Notes under the pieces: generated by a model
Database searches by the model: none
What the model saw: the letters and a program-made list of their open reading frames with translations, nothing else
Told to the model about the DNA's origin: nothing
Shown here: positions 1-10,400 of the stretch, in pieces
How positions within the stretch are numbered: position 1 is the stretch's first letter
Layout of the letters: each line of letters starts with the position of its first letter
Program-made: the position numbers and the translations under genes
DNA from: Tetramitus jugosus
Taxonomy: Eukaryota > Heterolobosea > Eutetramitea > Acrasida > Vahlkampfiidae
Length of the DNA stretch: 64,000 bases
Assembly (NCBI GenBank): GCA_937625935.1
Contig: OW569392.1
Span: forward strand, 62,001-126,000
Direction: 5' to 3'

Positions 1-796
1 CTCTCATGAGCTCAAGGATAAATACACATGTTAATACCAAGTACACAACTGCATTCAAGTAAGCATTCCTTTTGACATGGTTTCCTGTTTCTCCTCTTTG
101 CATATCTGAATAAACCACCGTATTTCCATATGATCCAGGTTTTGTGACAATAATTGTTCGAATCGTAAGGACCAGAGTAGAAATGAATAGTGTAATCAAG
201 ACAACTTGAATCAATCCGTACCACCTCAGAGCTGCAACCACTCTGAGCACTATCAATACCGTGCCCGAAACCTTAGCATCAACAATTGATAGAATGATTT
301 GGACGATTGGCAGAATCGAAACAGTAGCCATAAACAACACTGCACACAGCACTACTAATCCCTTGAATCCAGTCCATGACTTGATCTTCTCTTCACTTAA
401 ATGAGTACCAGGCAACACATTTAAATCCATTCTCTGTGCATTTCGAGCAGAGAAGTAAAAGATCAAAAACGGATAGATAAACAGGTGCTCAACTGAAGCT
501 ACACGAGTAATCTCTTGTGCCGTTAGGAGCAACATATTTACAAGCTTACTTCTCCAGATGACATCGTACCAAATGATCCTGGCCGAGAGTACGCCACTAC
601 TGATTGACATCAGGAAGCTTGACGTGAACAGAGTCACAGCAAACAACAGGGCAAAGAGTGGGTCCAAACCTTGAGAGCTTTTTGCACTTTTTTGGAGATA
701 TTTCACAAGAGCAACAATAAGTAGTATGAAGGCGATCAGACTAGTGACGGATGTGAGCGATGAGCTCACATGTTGAATAATTGCCAATCGATGCAT
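1..796 (-). CDS. Multi-pass membrane protein, C-terminus cut by window edge
   Basis: Reading the minus strand from an ATG at 796 (context CCACC-ATG) gives about 265 codons without a stop, running off the window at position 1. The product starts MHRLAIIQHV and has about six strongly hydrophobic helices (for example LIAFILLLIVALV, LFALLFAVTLF, IYPFLIFYF, LVVLCAVLFMATV, LIQVVLITLFI, VVYLVLTCVFIL) separated by short polar loops, which is the pattern of an integral membrane protein. I do not recognise the family. It diverges from the CYTH-domain gene to its right, and the roughly 260 bp between the two likely starts would have to hold both promoters. The open frame and the regular hydrophobic spacing make a real gene likely; the end is missing. 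Confidence 0.7.
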   Translation of the reverse strand, partial: MHRLAIIQHVSSSLTSVTSLIAFILLIVALVKYLQKSAKSSQGLDPLFALLFAVTLFTSSFLMSISSGVLSARIIWYDVIWRSKLVNMLLLTAQEITRVASVEHLFIYPFLIFYFSARNAQRMDLNVLPGTHLSEEKIKSWTGFKGLVVLCAVLFMATVSILPIVQIILSIVDAKVSGTVLIVLRVVAALRWYGLIQVVLITLFISTLVLTIRTIIVTKPGSYGNTVVYSDMQRGETGNHVKRNAYLNAVVYLVLTCVFILELMR

Positions 797-1056
797 GGTG
801 GGTGTTTCCTCTGAATTTTTTTTGGGTCCATGTTCGCTTATCAAGGGTTCTGCATGAAGTGGTGAATTGGAACATGTGTTTTTTTTGCTGGAAGGGTCGA
901 TCAGAAATCGAGCAGCCGCTTACAACGAGGATAGCAGTAGTTGTTTCAAACTCTGTACCAGAAGAAAAGATCTTGAATACACTCAGAACGTGTTCTGAGT
1001 TATTTCTGCGTTTCTTCTTTTTCTCCGAACAACTACGGTTGACACTCACACAAACG
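797..1056. promoter_or_regulatory. Short divergent spacer between two head-to-head genes
   Basis: This spacer of about 260 bp separates the ATG of the minus-strand membrane protein from the most plausible ATG of the plus-strand CYTH gene. It must carry both promoters and both 5' leaders. The plus frame is open through it back to an ATG at 781, so a longer N-terminus cannot be excluded. No clear motif was seen. Confidence 0.35.
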
Positions 1057-1905
1057 ATGTTAAGAACACCAAGAATTGTTGTGATTCCCCTCAATAATTT
1101 TGAAACTATGGTCAATGGGCAGTCCAAATCTGATTTGACTCCAGTGAACATTCCATTTGTACAGTATCCTCTTCAACACGATCTATTACCCTCAAACGAT
1201 GGATCAAAGAAGAAAGAACTTGAAGTTTGCTATACTTTCCATTTTCCGGTCAAGGAGGTTCCTCCTGATTTGCTTGGAGAAAGATGGGCTGTAGACGACA
1301 CTCGAACAGTTCGAGATACCTATTTTGATGTCGATGCAGAACACTCTTTGTTTGAGCAAGGGGTATGGGTAAAGAAGAGAGAGTTCGAAGATGGAGATGG
1401 GAATTGGGGTCAAACTGTTTGGATCATTAGCAGAACCTATTGTGTCAAGGAAAAAGAGTTGGCACTTTCTGAGGAGATTATGGATACAGAGCAAGAAAGA
1501 GATGACTATCTTCGTGCTTTTGGTGTCTCGATGGAAGAACTGGACCTGAAATTCACATTTACTGTTTATTTCGATGTGTACAAAAACAAGTCTGACAAAA
1601 GTGTTGAATGCATGATTGCTGATGCTGTGATGCCAGACGGGACAATCAAGAGTTATGGTCAATTAAAGAGTGCTAAGCTTGATGACATTAAGGAATGGAA
1701 TGGTAAATTATCATCTGGACTTGGTCCAATCATAGAATACATCAGCAGGGAAAGATTTGGTGTGGATCGCAAGGAAGAGCAACCAGAAAACTCTGAAGAT
1801 GAGAATAAGCCACGCTTCTTCTTGGATGGAGCCTTTGACGACGGAATAACGGATGAGGAATGTGTAGACTTTTGGTTAAGGAAGAGAAATGCAGAGGTCA
1901 ACTAG
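1057..1905 (+). CDS. CYTH-domain protein (thiamine triphosphatase/adenylate cyclase CyaB-like fold)
   Basis: About 282 residues from the ATG at 1057. The same frame is open to an ATG at 781, but that longer version would start inside the divergent gene and adds sequence of no clear character, so I prefer 1057; 1108 is also possible. The core reads like a CYTH tunnel domain: an opening strand ELEVCYTFHFPV, then VRDTYFDVDAEHSLF, then VWVKKRE, matching the family pattern of alternating charged residues on strands with DTYFD and a basic W-[LV]-[KR]-x-R strand. CYTH enzymes hydrolyse tripolyphosphate or thiamine triphosphate with divalent metal. The usual first ExExK is only partly visible (ELEV), so catalytic activity is uncertain. 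The C-terminus is acidic. Confidence 0.55.
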   Translation: MLRTPRIVVIPLNNFETMVNGQSKSDLTPVNIPFVQYPLQHDLLPSNDGSKKKELEVCYTFHFPVKEVPPDLLGERWAVDDTRTVRDTYFDVDAEHSLFEQGVWVKKREFEDGDGNWGQTVWIISRTYCVKEKELALSEEIMDTEQERDDYLRAFGVSMEELDLKFTFTVYFDVYKNKSDKSVECMIADAVMPDGTIKSYGQLKSAKLDDIKEWNGKLSSGLGPIIEYISRERFGVDRKEEQPENSEDENKPRFFLDGAFDDGITDEECVDFWLRKRNAEVN

Positions 1906-3416
1906 GATAGTCCAACAGTTTTTGTACTTGATGTCAGGACTTGACACTGAAGATTGAGACCGTAGTAACATTCACCAACGAGTCGGGCCAAAGTCCTCGA
2001 TTCAATTCCTTAAGGGATCTTCCGGGTAGGTTAGAAATCCTAAAGAGGGATATTGCGGTGATACGTGTTGTACTTATCGTGTTGTCATCCTTTTGTTGAA
2101 TTGGTGCTGTGTTACGTATGAGGACTTTGACCAACTTCCCTTGGAATGTGTGCTTCCTCTCCGGATTGAAGCCGAGGAAGCAACTGTTTGGCGTCCACTA
2201 CAACAAACTCTTGAGGAAATATGCATTGTTGCAAAAGGAAATTGGGAGGGAGGTCCGTTCAATAAACCGATGATCGTCATGCCATCATAGATCGATCCGA
2301 CCGGGAAAAATATGTTCCTCACATACTTGTGAAACGAGTCAGGCAATCGTGAAGTGGTTGACAAAGTGTGATCACCAATCATTTTTGCGGTTTCAGAATG
2401 CTGTCAAATAATGACTGCCTCCTCAAGATTATCTGGAACCGTAGTCAAACACTGAGGTACTTTTCAGGATTTATCGCACGGCCCAGTTTCGATTCAACGA
2501 GTACCGCACATTGAATGGTGATGTGCCCCGTAGGCCAAATACAAGCAAGATAGGGACACTCTACATCAGAAAGACATGTGTAGTTTCTATTCCAAACCCA
2601 CCATTTATTACCTGTCAAAGATTTTGCCCGAAACCAAAATTCCGATTTGTCAGTGTCAAATAAATTTGGTGAAAACAAATCACAAAAGGGTATCATCGCT
2701 TCATTTTCAATGCACCGGACTCGCCGATCGCGGGAAATTTCACATCTCATTCGTCAGCACCTGTCACAGATGAAATGTTCAAAAAGTAGTACCTCCACCA
2801 TTTGGAGAGCGCTCACACCATATTGATAAATGAGCTGAAACTAGATTCGTTTGTTGATTGCCAACGATTTTTCAGGGTGGGCCTCCACCTCAACTCGGGA
2901 GTCACCATGTCGAAAAAACGCCCATTCCTTCCCACAGCTTTTGATTCTCCCAATAAAAACATTGAACAACCCAACTCCAAAACCAACCACAACCAAGAGA
3001 AGGCTCTCCACACACAACCAACAAAAACCAAAACCAACCAACCAACCAACCAGTTTCCTTCCTCCCCAAACAACATAAGAATTTGTCACAAAGAAAGAAA
3101 CAACAACAACAACAACATATATAATCTATATCATATCCCCATATAGCCAACAGATATCCCGATATCTTTGACAGGTTTGTACCGTTAACTTGACGAATCG
3201 ATTTGTGCACAAAAATCAACTCAACCCAAACCAACCAAACTAACCAAACTAACACTAACAACCAACACAACAACAACAACAACAACAACAACAACTCACT
3301 AACAACTCAACCAACAACATTGTGTTTTTTTGCACTACCCCCCCTTGTCAACCAACCAACAGACAAAATTTCACTTGCCCCCTTACAGCGGACAATAGGT
3401 AAATAGGAACAAAAAA
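1906..3416. other. 1.5 kb without a convincing gene; low-complexity leader at its right end
   Basis: Between 1906 and about 2800 there are only short open frames (65 to 102 codons) on both strands. None recurs as a recognisable domain. Several abut in different frames, as a decayed gene might. From about 2930 to 3416 the sequence is CA/CCA-rich with (CAAC)n, (ACCA)n and a (CAA)n run near 3267-3295, and probably forms the 5' leader and promoter of the cyclase gene that starts at 3417. Confidence 0.5.
3267..3295. repeat. (CAA)n microsatellite upstream of the cyclase gene
   Basis: About nine consecutive CAA units lie about 120 bp before the ATG at 3417, in a strand-biased AC-rich leader. It is simple sequence of the kind that precedes several genes in this window. 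Confidence 0.8.
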
Positions 3417-6400
3417 ATGGCGATTGATAATACATCCAACAATCATAACAATACTACCAACAACAACAGTAGTGGTAATAATAATAATAATAATAGTAGA
3501 AATAATAACAACAATAGTAAGGAAGCTTATGAAAGAAAACCTTTCATCTATGTGCTTCAAGAATGGGTCAATACGCATCGTGCTCAATTCGATGTCAAAT
3601 CATTGTCAAGTCCACAAAGTAAACAAGCTCTTTCACCTCAAGATGACTCTGGGTTGACCATTGGACAAATGGTTGATATTGCCAATACGGATGACACTCC
3701 CATGGAAGAATGGATTGAACAATTGACGCAACAAGCTCCCACGGCCACTGAAAAATTCTTGTTTGTTTGTAAAAAAGTGAGAGCAAACGACGAAGACACT
3801 TGTGCGCTACTGAAAAATTTGGTCAAGGAATTTCCGCAGTGCAATTGGATGAAAATTACGGATCCGCAACAGAGCAATTGTTCGTTGATTCACATGTTGG
3901 CGCAAAAAAATAAGGTGCGCTGCATGGATTATCTCATTTCGTCGACTGGTCATGCGAACGAAAAGGAAATCAAGGCAAGATTGCGTTTATTGGACGCAAC
4001 GGACTCTATTGCTGCAACGCCACTGTTGTATGCAACGGCTCACAATGCAGAGGACGCTGTAGCTTACATTTTATCAAAGGGAAATATCAATACGAATGTC
4101 AAGGACATTTACAACAAGTTTCCATTGTTGCTCGCATTGAGACACAAGAATTACAAGATTGCAGAATTGTTGCTCGGTGATCGATCCACCAATGTTCACT
4201 TGAGAGGAACAAAGGGTAATACTGTGTTGCACACGTTGGTCGAAGAAGGTGATTTGGAAGGTATCAAGTTCCTTGTAGAGCACGGTGCATCGGCTCAGAG
4301 AAGAAACAATGAAGAAGAAAATGTCTTGTTTCATTCGTTGCCTCACATGGACGTGGCTCAATACTTGGGTCAACACTTTTCAAAGAGCGGTCTCGGAAAA
4401 ATCTTGTTGAATGTCAACACGTCGGGACACAGCGTTTTCCACAAGGCAGCCAATGATGGATTTTTTGACAGTTTGGTTGTCATTTTGGGATGTCTTGCAC
4501 TGGGTGAGTTATCTGTGAAACAGATTGAAACATTGTTGAACACACCGGACAAGAGTGGAAATACTCCATTGATTCTGGCAATCAAGTCTGGTAGAAGAGA
4601 CATGGTTCGTTTCTTGTGCAAGTGTCAAGAAACCAATTTGAATGATGGAGATCGTTATTACAATACTCCATTGTATTATGCAGCATCGAGCAAGGATCAT
4701 ACGATGGCATCATTGTTGACCAGGTTTGGTGCATCTTTGAAGGCATCCAACAGAACGGAGGAAGAAAAGGAAACTTCTTGCTTCTCCACTGTTGTCGATC
4801 GGTTGAAGAGTTTGAGCACAGTGTTGACTCTGATGCTCAGTGCTTTTGCCATTGTTTGTATCGTGTCTGTCGCTGTCGTCTGTATCATTTTCTTTGCTAC
4901 AAACATTAGCTCCAGTGCAGCCAATCTCAGAAAAAAGTCGTTTGGAGAAGTTGTTGATTACGTCTCCAACAGTTTCAACACTCTAGCAGCATCTCAGATT
5001 ACTGCAGTATCTCAAATTCAAGACAAGGTAGATGTGTTGGACGGATGGGATTCTTTCCGCTTCGCATACACAGTCTATCAGGCTAACTACAAGACTGGTG
5101 GTCTCATTGCTGCCTCCTCCATTAGATTGTTCGATGGAAGATCAGCTGGTATCTCCATTAACTCTTTTACAAAGGAGACATGGAAGTCCCTGTCATACAT
5201 TTCCTTCGATGATCCCTTGACTTTTGAAGCTTGGATCTTCCCTAATCTTACAACGACTAGTTGGAAGTCTTTCAACGGAACCAAGCCATTCCTTACCGTC
5301 AAGAAGCCAATCGTGTGGAAGTGGATTACAAACAGTGCAGACAAGACTGAGACTTATTGGAGTGATCCTTATTTGAAGGCACCACTTACCTATCTCTTCT
5401 ACAGTTTGATTACTCCAATTAGAGATCAAATCACAGGTACCTATCTTGGTTATTATGCTCTGGATGCATCTGTTCAGACCATCAACGACTACTTGAAGGT
5501 TAAAGCCAAAGAGAACTACGACAGCACAATTGTGATCTTTGAAACAAGAACTCAAAACATGGTTGCTACCAGTAGTCCAAATGTCACCGTCTATAGCACC
5601 CACGCTGGATCAGATGGTACTGATATTGGAAGATTCTCTGGTACCAACAGCACAAATGCCAAGGTTGCTGGAATGGCTAAATTCTTGAGAGACAACTATG
5701 GTAGTGGCTCTCTTGCTCACGCCATTCAACCAGAACAAAGAGCGTACAAAATATGGACTTTGGGAGCAGAGAGACAAGCACTGAACATTGCTAGAATTAC
5801 TGACAAGTTTGGTCTCGATTGGATTATTTGTCAAACTCTTCCTACCAGAGTGTTCTATCAGACATTCGGTATCAGTATTGGTGTCATGGCTGGTTTGACA
5901 GTCATTCTTCTGGTTTTGGGTGTCATTCTCTCCACAATTGCTGCTCGATTGTTCATGAGACCAATCTTGATCCTCATTAAGCAAGCTGATGATATCAAGA
6001 TGCTTCAGTTGGACAAGGTCGAGAAGGATTTGAACCAGTCATCATCTAGCTTCACTGAAGTTAGAACATTGCAAGAATCTTACAAGTCCATGACTGCTAG
6101 ATTGAAGCAATTCAGACAATTTATTCCAGCTCACATTCTTTCTGTCATTGATGAAGAAATTGGTTTGAAGAAGAAGGAACTTATCGAGGGCAGCAACAAC
6201 GCTGGTAGTTCAGGTGCTGATAGAGATTCTGATGGTGTTTCAGTGATTTCTGCAGCGAACGCCACTGGTATGGTGAATCGTGCTTTGAGATCAAACTTGA
6301 ACAGTGGATGCATCACTGTCATGACTATCAGATTCCCTGATTTGGAAGAAATTTTGGAACAGTACTCTGCCGATGATCTCGTTGAAACCACAAAGTCCCT

Positions 6401-7103
6401 TGTGAGTAGCATCAGAAGATGTATTCAAGAGTCAAGTGGTCAACTTGTCAGTATGTCATCCAAGAAGTCTGTCATCGTGTGGAATACTTTCATTTCCCAG
6501 AGTGATCACAGAGTCAGAGCTTGCAAAACTGCTCGTCAATGTCTGAATGAGATTGAAGAACTCCACAAAGAATGGGCCTTGAACGGCTTGCCTCAACTCC
6601 ACTTGAGAATTGGTATTGCAAGTGGTGTTGCATACTATGGTAACATTGGTAGCGATTCAACAAAGTTCTTTACCATTATTGGAGCTCCTTCCAAGCTATC
6701 AGACTCCTTGTGTGCAGTGAACAAGCACTGGGGAACCAGAGCAATTATTTCAGATGATGTTTACGAACATGCCAAGGATGACTTCTTTGTCAGACCATTC
6801 GGAAACAGATTCGATGACAATCTGCTCATGTACGAACTCGGATCATCAAAGAACTCTGATGCATGGGTTGATGAGATGTCCCCTGATCACAAGGGAGACA
6901 TATGGAAGGCATACAGAGATGGTTATGACCTCTTCCAGAAGGAGATGTTCAATGAAGCTCTCCAAGTGTTCACCAACTGTCACAACCAGGATCCATATGA
7001 TGTCGTGACACAAAAAATGATGGAGTTGTGCCATGACCAGAACAACTTCTCCACCAAGTCAGAACATGATTTAATCAGTACTGAAGTCAATTCAGTCTAT
7101 TAG
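3417..7103 (+). CDS. Ankyrin / Cache / HAMP / class III nucleotide cyclase-like receptor, catalytic residues missing
   Basis: 1228 residues, single exon. In order: Asn-rich start (about 1-40); ankyrin-type helical repeats (about 150-455, for example TPLLYATAHNAEDAVAYIL and NTVLHTLVEEGDLEGIKFLVEHGA); a transmembrane helix (about 468-495); an extracellular Cache-like sensor (about 496-818); a second transmembrane helix (about 820-846); a HAMP-like linker; a class III cyclase homology domain (about 960-1140); and a single TPR-like unit near the end. The fold is clear from LRIGIASGVAYYGNIG and FTIIGAPSKL. The first metal Asp is kept (D975 in RFPDLEE). The second is K1016, and the positions of the usual GDxxNxxxR are A1090, K1093 and S1097. 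It is therefore probably not an active homodimeric cyclase; it could pair with an active partner or act as a regulator. Confidence 0.85.
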   Translation: MAIDNTSNNHNNTTNNNSSGNNNNNNSRNNNNNSKEAYERKPFIYVLQEWVNTHRAQFDVKSLSSPQSKQALSPQDDSGLTIGQMVDIANTDDTPMEEWIEQLTQQAPTATEKFLFVCKKVRANDEDTCALLKNLVKEFPQCNWMKITDPQQSNCSLIHMLAQKNKVRCMDYLISSTGHANEKEIKARLRLLDATDSIAATPLLYATAHNAEDAVAYILSKGNINTNVKDIYNKFPLLLALRHKNYKIAELLLGDRSTNVHLRGTKGNTVLHTLVEEGDLEGIKFLVEHGASAQRRNNEEENVLFHSLPHMDVAQYLGQHFSKSGLGKILLNVNTSGHSVFHKAANDGFFDSLVVILGCLALGELSVKQIETLLNTPDKSGNTPLILAIKSGRRDMVRFLCKCQETNLNDGDRYYNTPLYYAASSKDHTMASLLTRFGASLKASNRTEEEKETSCFSTVVDRLKSLSTVLTLMLSAFAIVCIVSVAVVCIIFFATNISSSAANLRKKSFGEVVDYVSNSFNTLAASQITAVSQIQDKVDVLDGWDSFRFAYTVYQANYKTGGLIAASSIRLFDGRSAGISINSFTKETWKSLSYISFDDPLTFEAWIFPNLTTTSWKSFNGTKPFLTVKKPIVWKWITNSADKTETYWSDPYLKAPLTYLFYSLITPIRDQITGTYLGYYALDASVQTINDYLKVKAKENYDSTIVIFETRTQNMVATSSPNVTVYSTHAGSDGTDIGRFSGTNSTNAKVAGMAKFLRDNYGSGSLAHAIQPEQRAYKIWTLGAERQALNIARITDKFGLDWIICQTLPTRVFYQTFGISIGVMAGLTVILLVLGVILSTIAARLFMRPILILIKQADDIKMLQLDKVEKDLNQSSSSFTEVRTLQESYKSMTARLKQFRQFIPAHILSVIDEEIGLKKKELIEGSNNAGSSGADRDSDGVSVISAANATGMVNRALRSNLNSGCITVMTIRFPDLEEILEQYSADDLVETTKSLVSSIRRCIQESSGQLVSMSSKKSVIVWNTFISQSDHRVRACKTARQCLNEIEELHKEWALNGLPQLHLRIGIASGVAYYGNIGSDSTKFFTIIGAPSKLSDSLCAVNKHWGTRAIISDDVYEHAKDDFFVRPFGNRFDDNLLMYELGSSKNSDAWVDEMSPDHKGDIWKAYRDGYDLFQKEMFNEALQVFTNCHNQDPYDVVTQKMMELCHDQNNFSTKSEHDLISTEVNSVY

Positions 7104-7457
7104 ATGCACAATCCAAACAACCTACAACAACAACCCTTACTAAATATTTATTGATAAACATACAAATCCTTTTTTTCATCTTCACTGTTGTTCCTCGGCC
7201 GTAGTTGAAGTAACTGAATGTGAATGAACACGTGCATTTTCTTTTCGGGATGACGAATGACGCACCAATGTTTTTTTTTCACACAAACATTTATACCCTG
7301 AAGGAAAGCTCTTGTTGACACAAAAACTTTCTCTCTCCAGAAATCCAAACAGAAAAGGAAGAACAGGCGGCGAGGACCAAAAAGCACACACCCAAGAGAG
7401 ATATTTCACTGTTGGTCAAAAGAAGTCAACCAAAAAAACAAACAAGAAAAAGCAAGA
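7104..7457. other. Intergenic spacer between cyclase and A-T-R-R genes
   Basis: 354 bp: the 3' end of the cyclase gene (ATTTATTG stretch near 7145-7153) followed by the A-rich leader of the next gene. No reading frame of interest. A CACGTG hexamer lies near 7230; its significance is unknown. Confidence 0.5.
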
Positions 7458-10400
7458 ATGCAACCTCCACATCATTTCCCTCCAGCAGACAACTGTTTGC
7501 CACCTATTCTGCGTTCCACAAGTAACAAGAGCTTTTTGTGTGGTCCTATTGGAGCACCAGAGATTGACCTTTCTCTATGCTTGCATGATTTGTTCAGGAG
7601 ACAAGCTAAGCTTACACCACAAAAAATTGCTTGTGTACAGCCATTGACCGCCTCCAACGGTGCTCAACGATTTTTGACATTTGAGCAGTTGGATCTTTTG
7701 AGTGACCGTTTGGCTAGTTTTATTGTGAGTAAGTTTACAAACGGAGAATTAGAACACACGGTTGGTTTGTATTTGGATAAGAGTGTGGAGTATGTGGTGG
7801 GTTATGTGGCTATTTTGAAGGCTGGTTGTGCTTATATTCCTATTGAGTTGGTTCATCCAAGAGAAATGTTGGCTCAATTGTTGGAAGAAGCAAATCCAAA
7901 GCTCGTTCTCACGAGCAAGCACTACTCTGAAAATTTGCCAAGTTTTGTCAATTATTTTGAGATGAATGTTAATGATGTTTATGAGAATGATGTGATTGGT
8001 GATGTGAGTGATGAAGAATTAGAGTGGAAGAATCAAATTAAAGACATGGATGTGCGTGTGTTGGATCAAGTGAAGGTATCACCAGACAATTTGGCCTATC
8101 TTGTGTTTAGTTCTGGTACTACTGGCAAGCCAAAAGCTATTACATGTCCTCACAGAGGTGCTGTCAACAGTTACTGTTGGAGATACAAGGAATATCCATT
8201 CGATGAAGGTGATCGTGTTGCATGCAACATCTTTTTCGTGTGGGAATTGTTGAGACCAATGCTCAAGGGAGCTACTCTCTATGTCATTCCAGACGATACA
8301 ATCTATAATCCAAAGGCTGTTGTGGAATACTTGTCTCAGCACAAAATCAACAGAGTTTTGTTTACTCCATCACTGTTGCAAGCTGTTATCGATTCACACG
8401 AACCAGAAGAGTTGAACAAGGCTTTGGCTAGCAGTCTAAAGATTGTTTGGATGTGTGGTGAGGTATTAACCATGAAACTCAACCAACGATTTAAGCTCGC
8501 TCTTCCAAACACCAAGGTGTTGAATCTGTATTCGGTGAGTGAATGTCATGATGTTTCTGGTGCGGATGTAGCCGATTTGAAGTCAGACACTGATTACGCA
8601 AGTGCTGGTTTTATGTTGGACAATGTTCAAATTTATATTTTGGATGAAGATTTTAATCTAGTAGACAAGGGCGAGATTGGAGAACTTTTTGTTGGTGGCG
8701 TAACCAATGCTCGAGAGTACCTTCATCAACCAAAGTTGACCGCTGAGCGATTTATTCTGAATCCATTCTTGGAGAAGCCACTCGTAGGCAATGACAATAG
8801 ATTGTACAGAACAGGTGATATCGCTAGAATATTATCCGATAACAGTTTGGAAATTAGAGGCAGATGCAACTCCATGGTAAAAATTAGAGGTTATTCGATT
8901 GAACTATGTGCCGTCGAGGCAGTTTTGTCTCTACACGAATCTGTAGAAGCTGCGATTGTTATCCCCGAAGGAGATGACTTGTTGACTAAAAAGTTGGTTG
9001 CCTACGTGATTGGAAAGTCTGAGTTTGGTCAATTAGATGGTCCTCAGTTGAGAGAACATGTTAAACAAAGATTGCCTCATTACATGGTGCCTCAAGTAAT
9101 TATGCAAATTTCAGAGTTCCCACTTAACGCTGCAAGTGGTAAAATCGATAAAAAGCAGCTGCCAAAGTCTTGGGATCGACCTGATCTTATCTTGAAGCTT
9201 AACAACTTTAAGGAGGCAGAAACAGACTCTGAGAAGAAGCTACTCGCAATGTGGCACACAATCTTTGGTGAGAATGAAGTTATTGGTGTCTTGGACTCCT
9301 TTGTTGATCTCGGAGGAAATAGTTTCCAAATGGCTAGATTGTATGCTATGATCACTAAAGAGTTTGAAAATGCAACCTCTGTTTTAACGCTGCCAGATAT
9401 GTACAACTATCCGACTATTGAACTAATGGCGAGAATTTTGGATTCAAATCAGCTACCAATCACTGCTGACTCTCAACCAAACTTGGTCGCTGAACTGCAA
9501 TCAGTCATTGAAGCGGCCAACATTGTTCGACGCTCAACAGAAACTGCCGTAGGACCATTCAAGAATATTTTCGTTACTGGTGTCACAGGATTTTTGGGAG
9601 CATTCTTGTTGAGAGACATTCTCGAAATCCATAAAGATGCCACTGTTCATTGCTTGGTCAGATCAAGTACAACTCAGGAAGCACTTCAGCGAATTAGTTC
9701 TCATTTATCTGAATTCAAACTCTGGAACCAAGACTATGAATCACGATTGAATATTATTGTAGGAAATTTGGAGGTTGAGAAGTTCGGTCTAGGTACTGCC
9801 GGTTTCACCAAGTTGGCAAATAGTGTTGACTTGATTATCAATAACGGAGCAATCGTGGATTTCACGACATCCTATGAGAACATGAAGACTGTGAATGTTG
9901 TCGCGTCGAAGACCATTCTAGATCTAGCATGTGCCGCTGAGAGGATCACACCAGTTATTTATCACGTATCTACGACAGGAGTGTTCCCACTGCTTCATGA
10001 TCGCAAGAAGCACTTGATCAGAGAAGAAGATATTCCTAATACACCAGAAAAGCTAAAGAATGGCTACTCTCAAAGCAAGTGGGTATCTGAAAGATTGATG
10101 ATTCACGCAAGAGAGACTGCAAACATGCCAATCGTTATTTTCAGACCTGGTGATATCGTGGGAGATTCAGTGCATGGTCAATCAAACAAGAACCACGATT
10201 TGGTTCGAACTATCCAAGGCATCATTCGTATGGGAGCTGCTCCTAGAGATCATAGATTGATTGATATGATACCTGTCGACTTTGTGAGTCGTGCTATTGT
10301 TGCTTACAATTATGAGGATAGCGTCACATCAGGCCAGTTCATTTACAACTTGGTTCACCCAGAACCAGTACGCTTCAATGACATTGCACACGCATTGAAG

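Noticed and set aside
781-1056. N-terminal extension of the CYTH gene by 92 codons
   Set aside because: It overlaps the start of the divergent membrane protein gene and has a Trp/Phe/Cys-rich composition unlike a conserved domain; an ATG at 1057 gives a normal CYTH protein.
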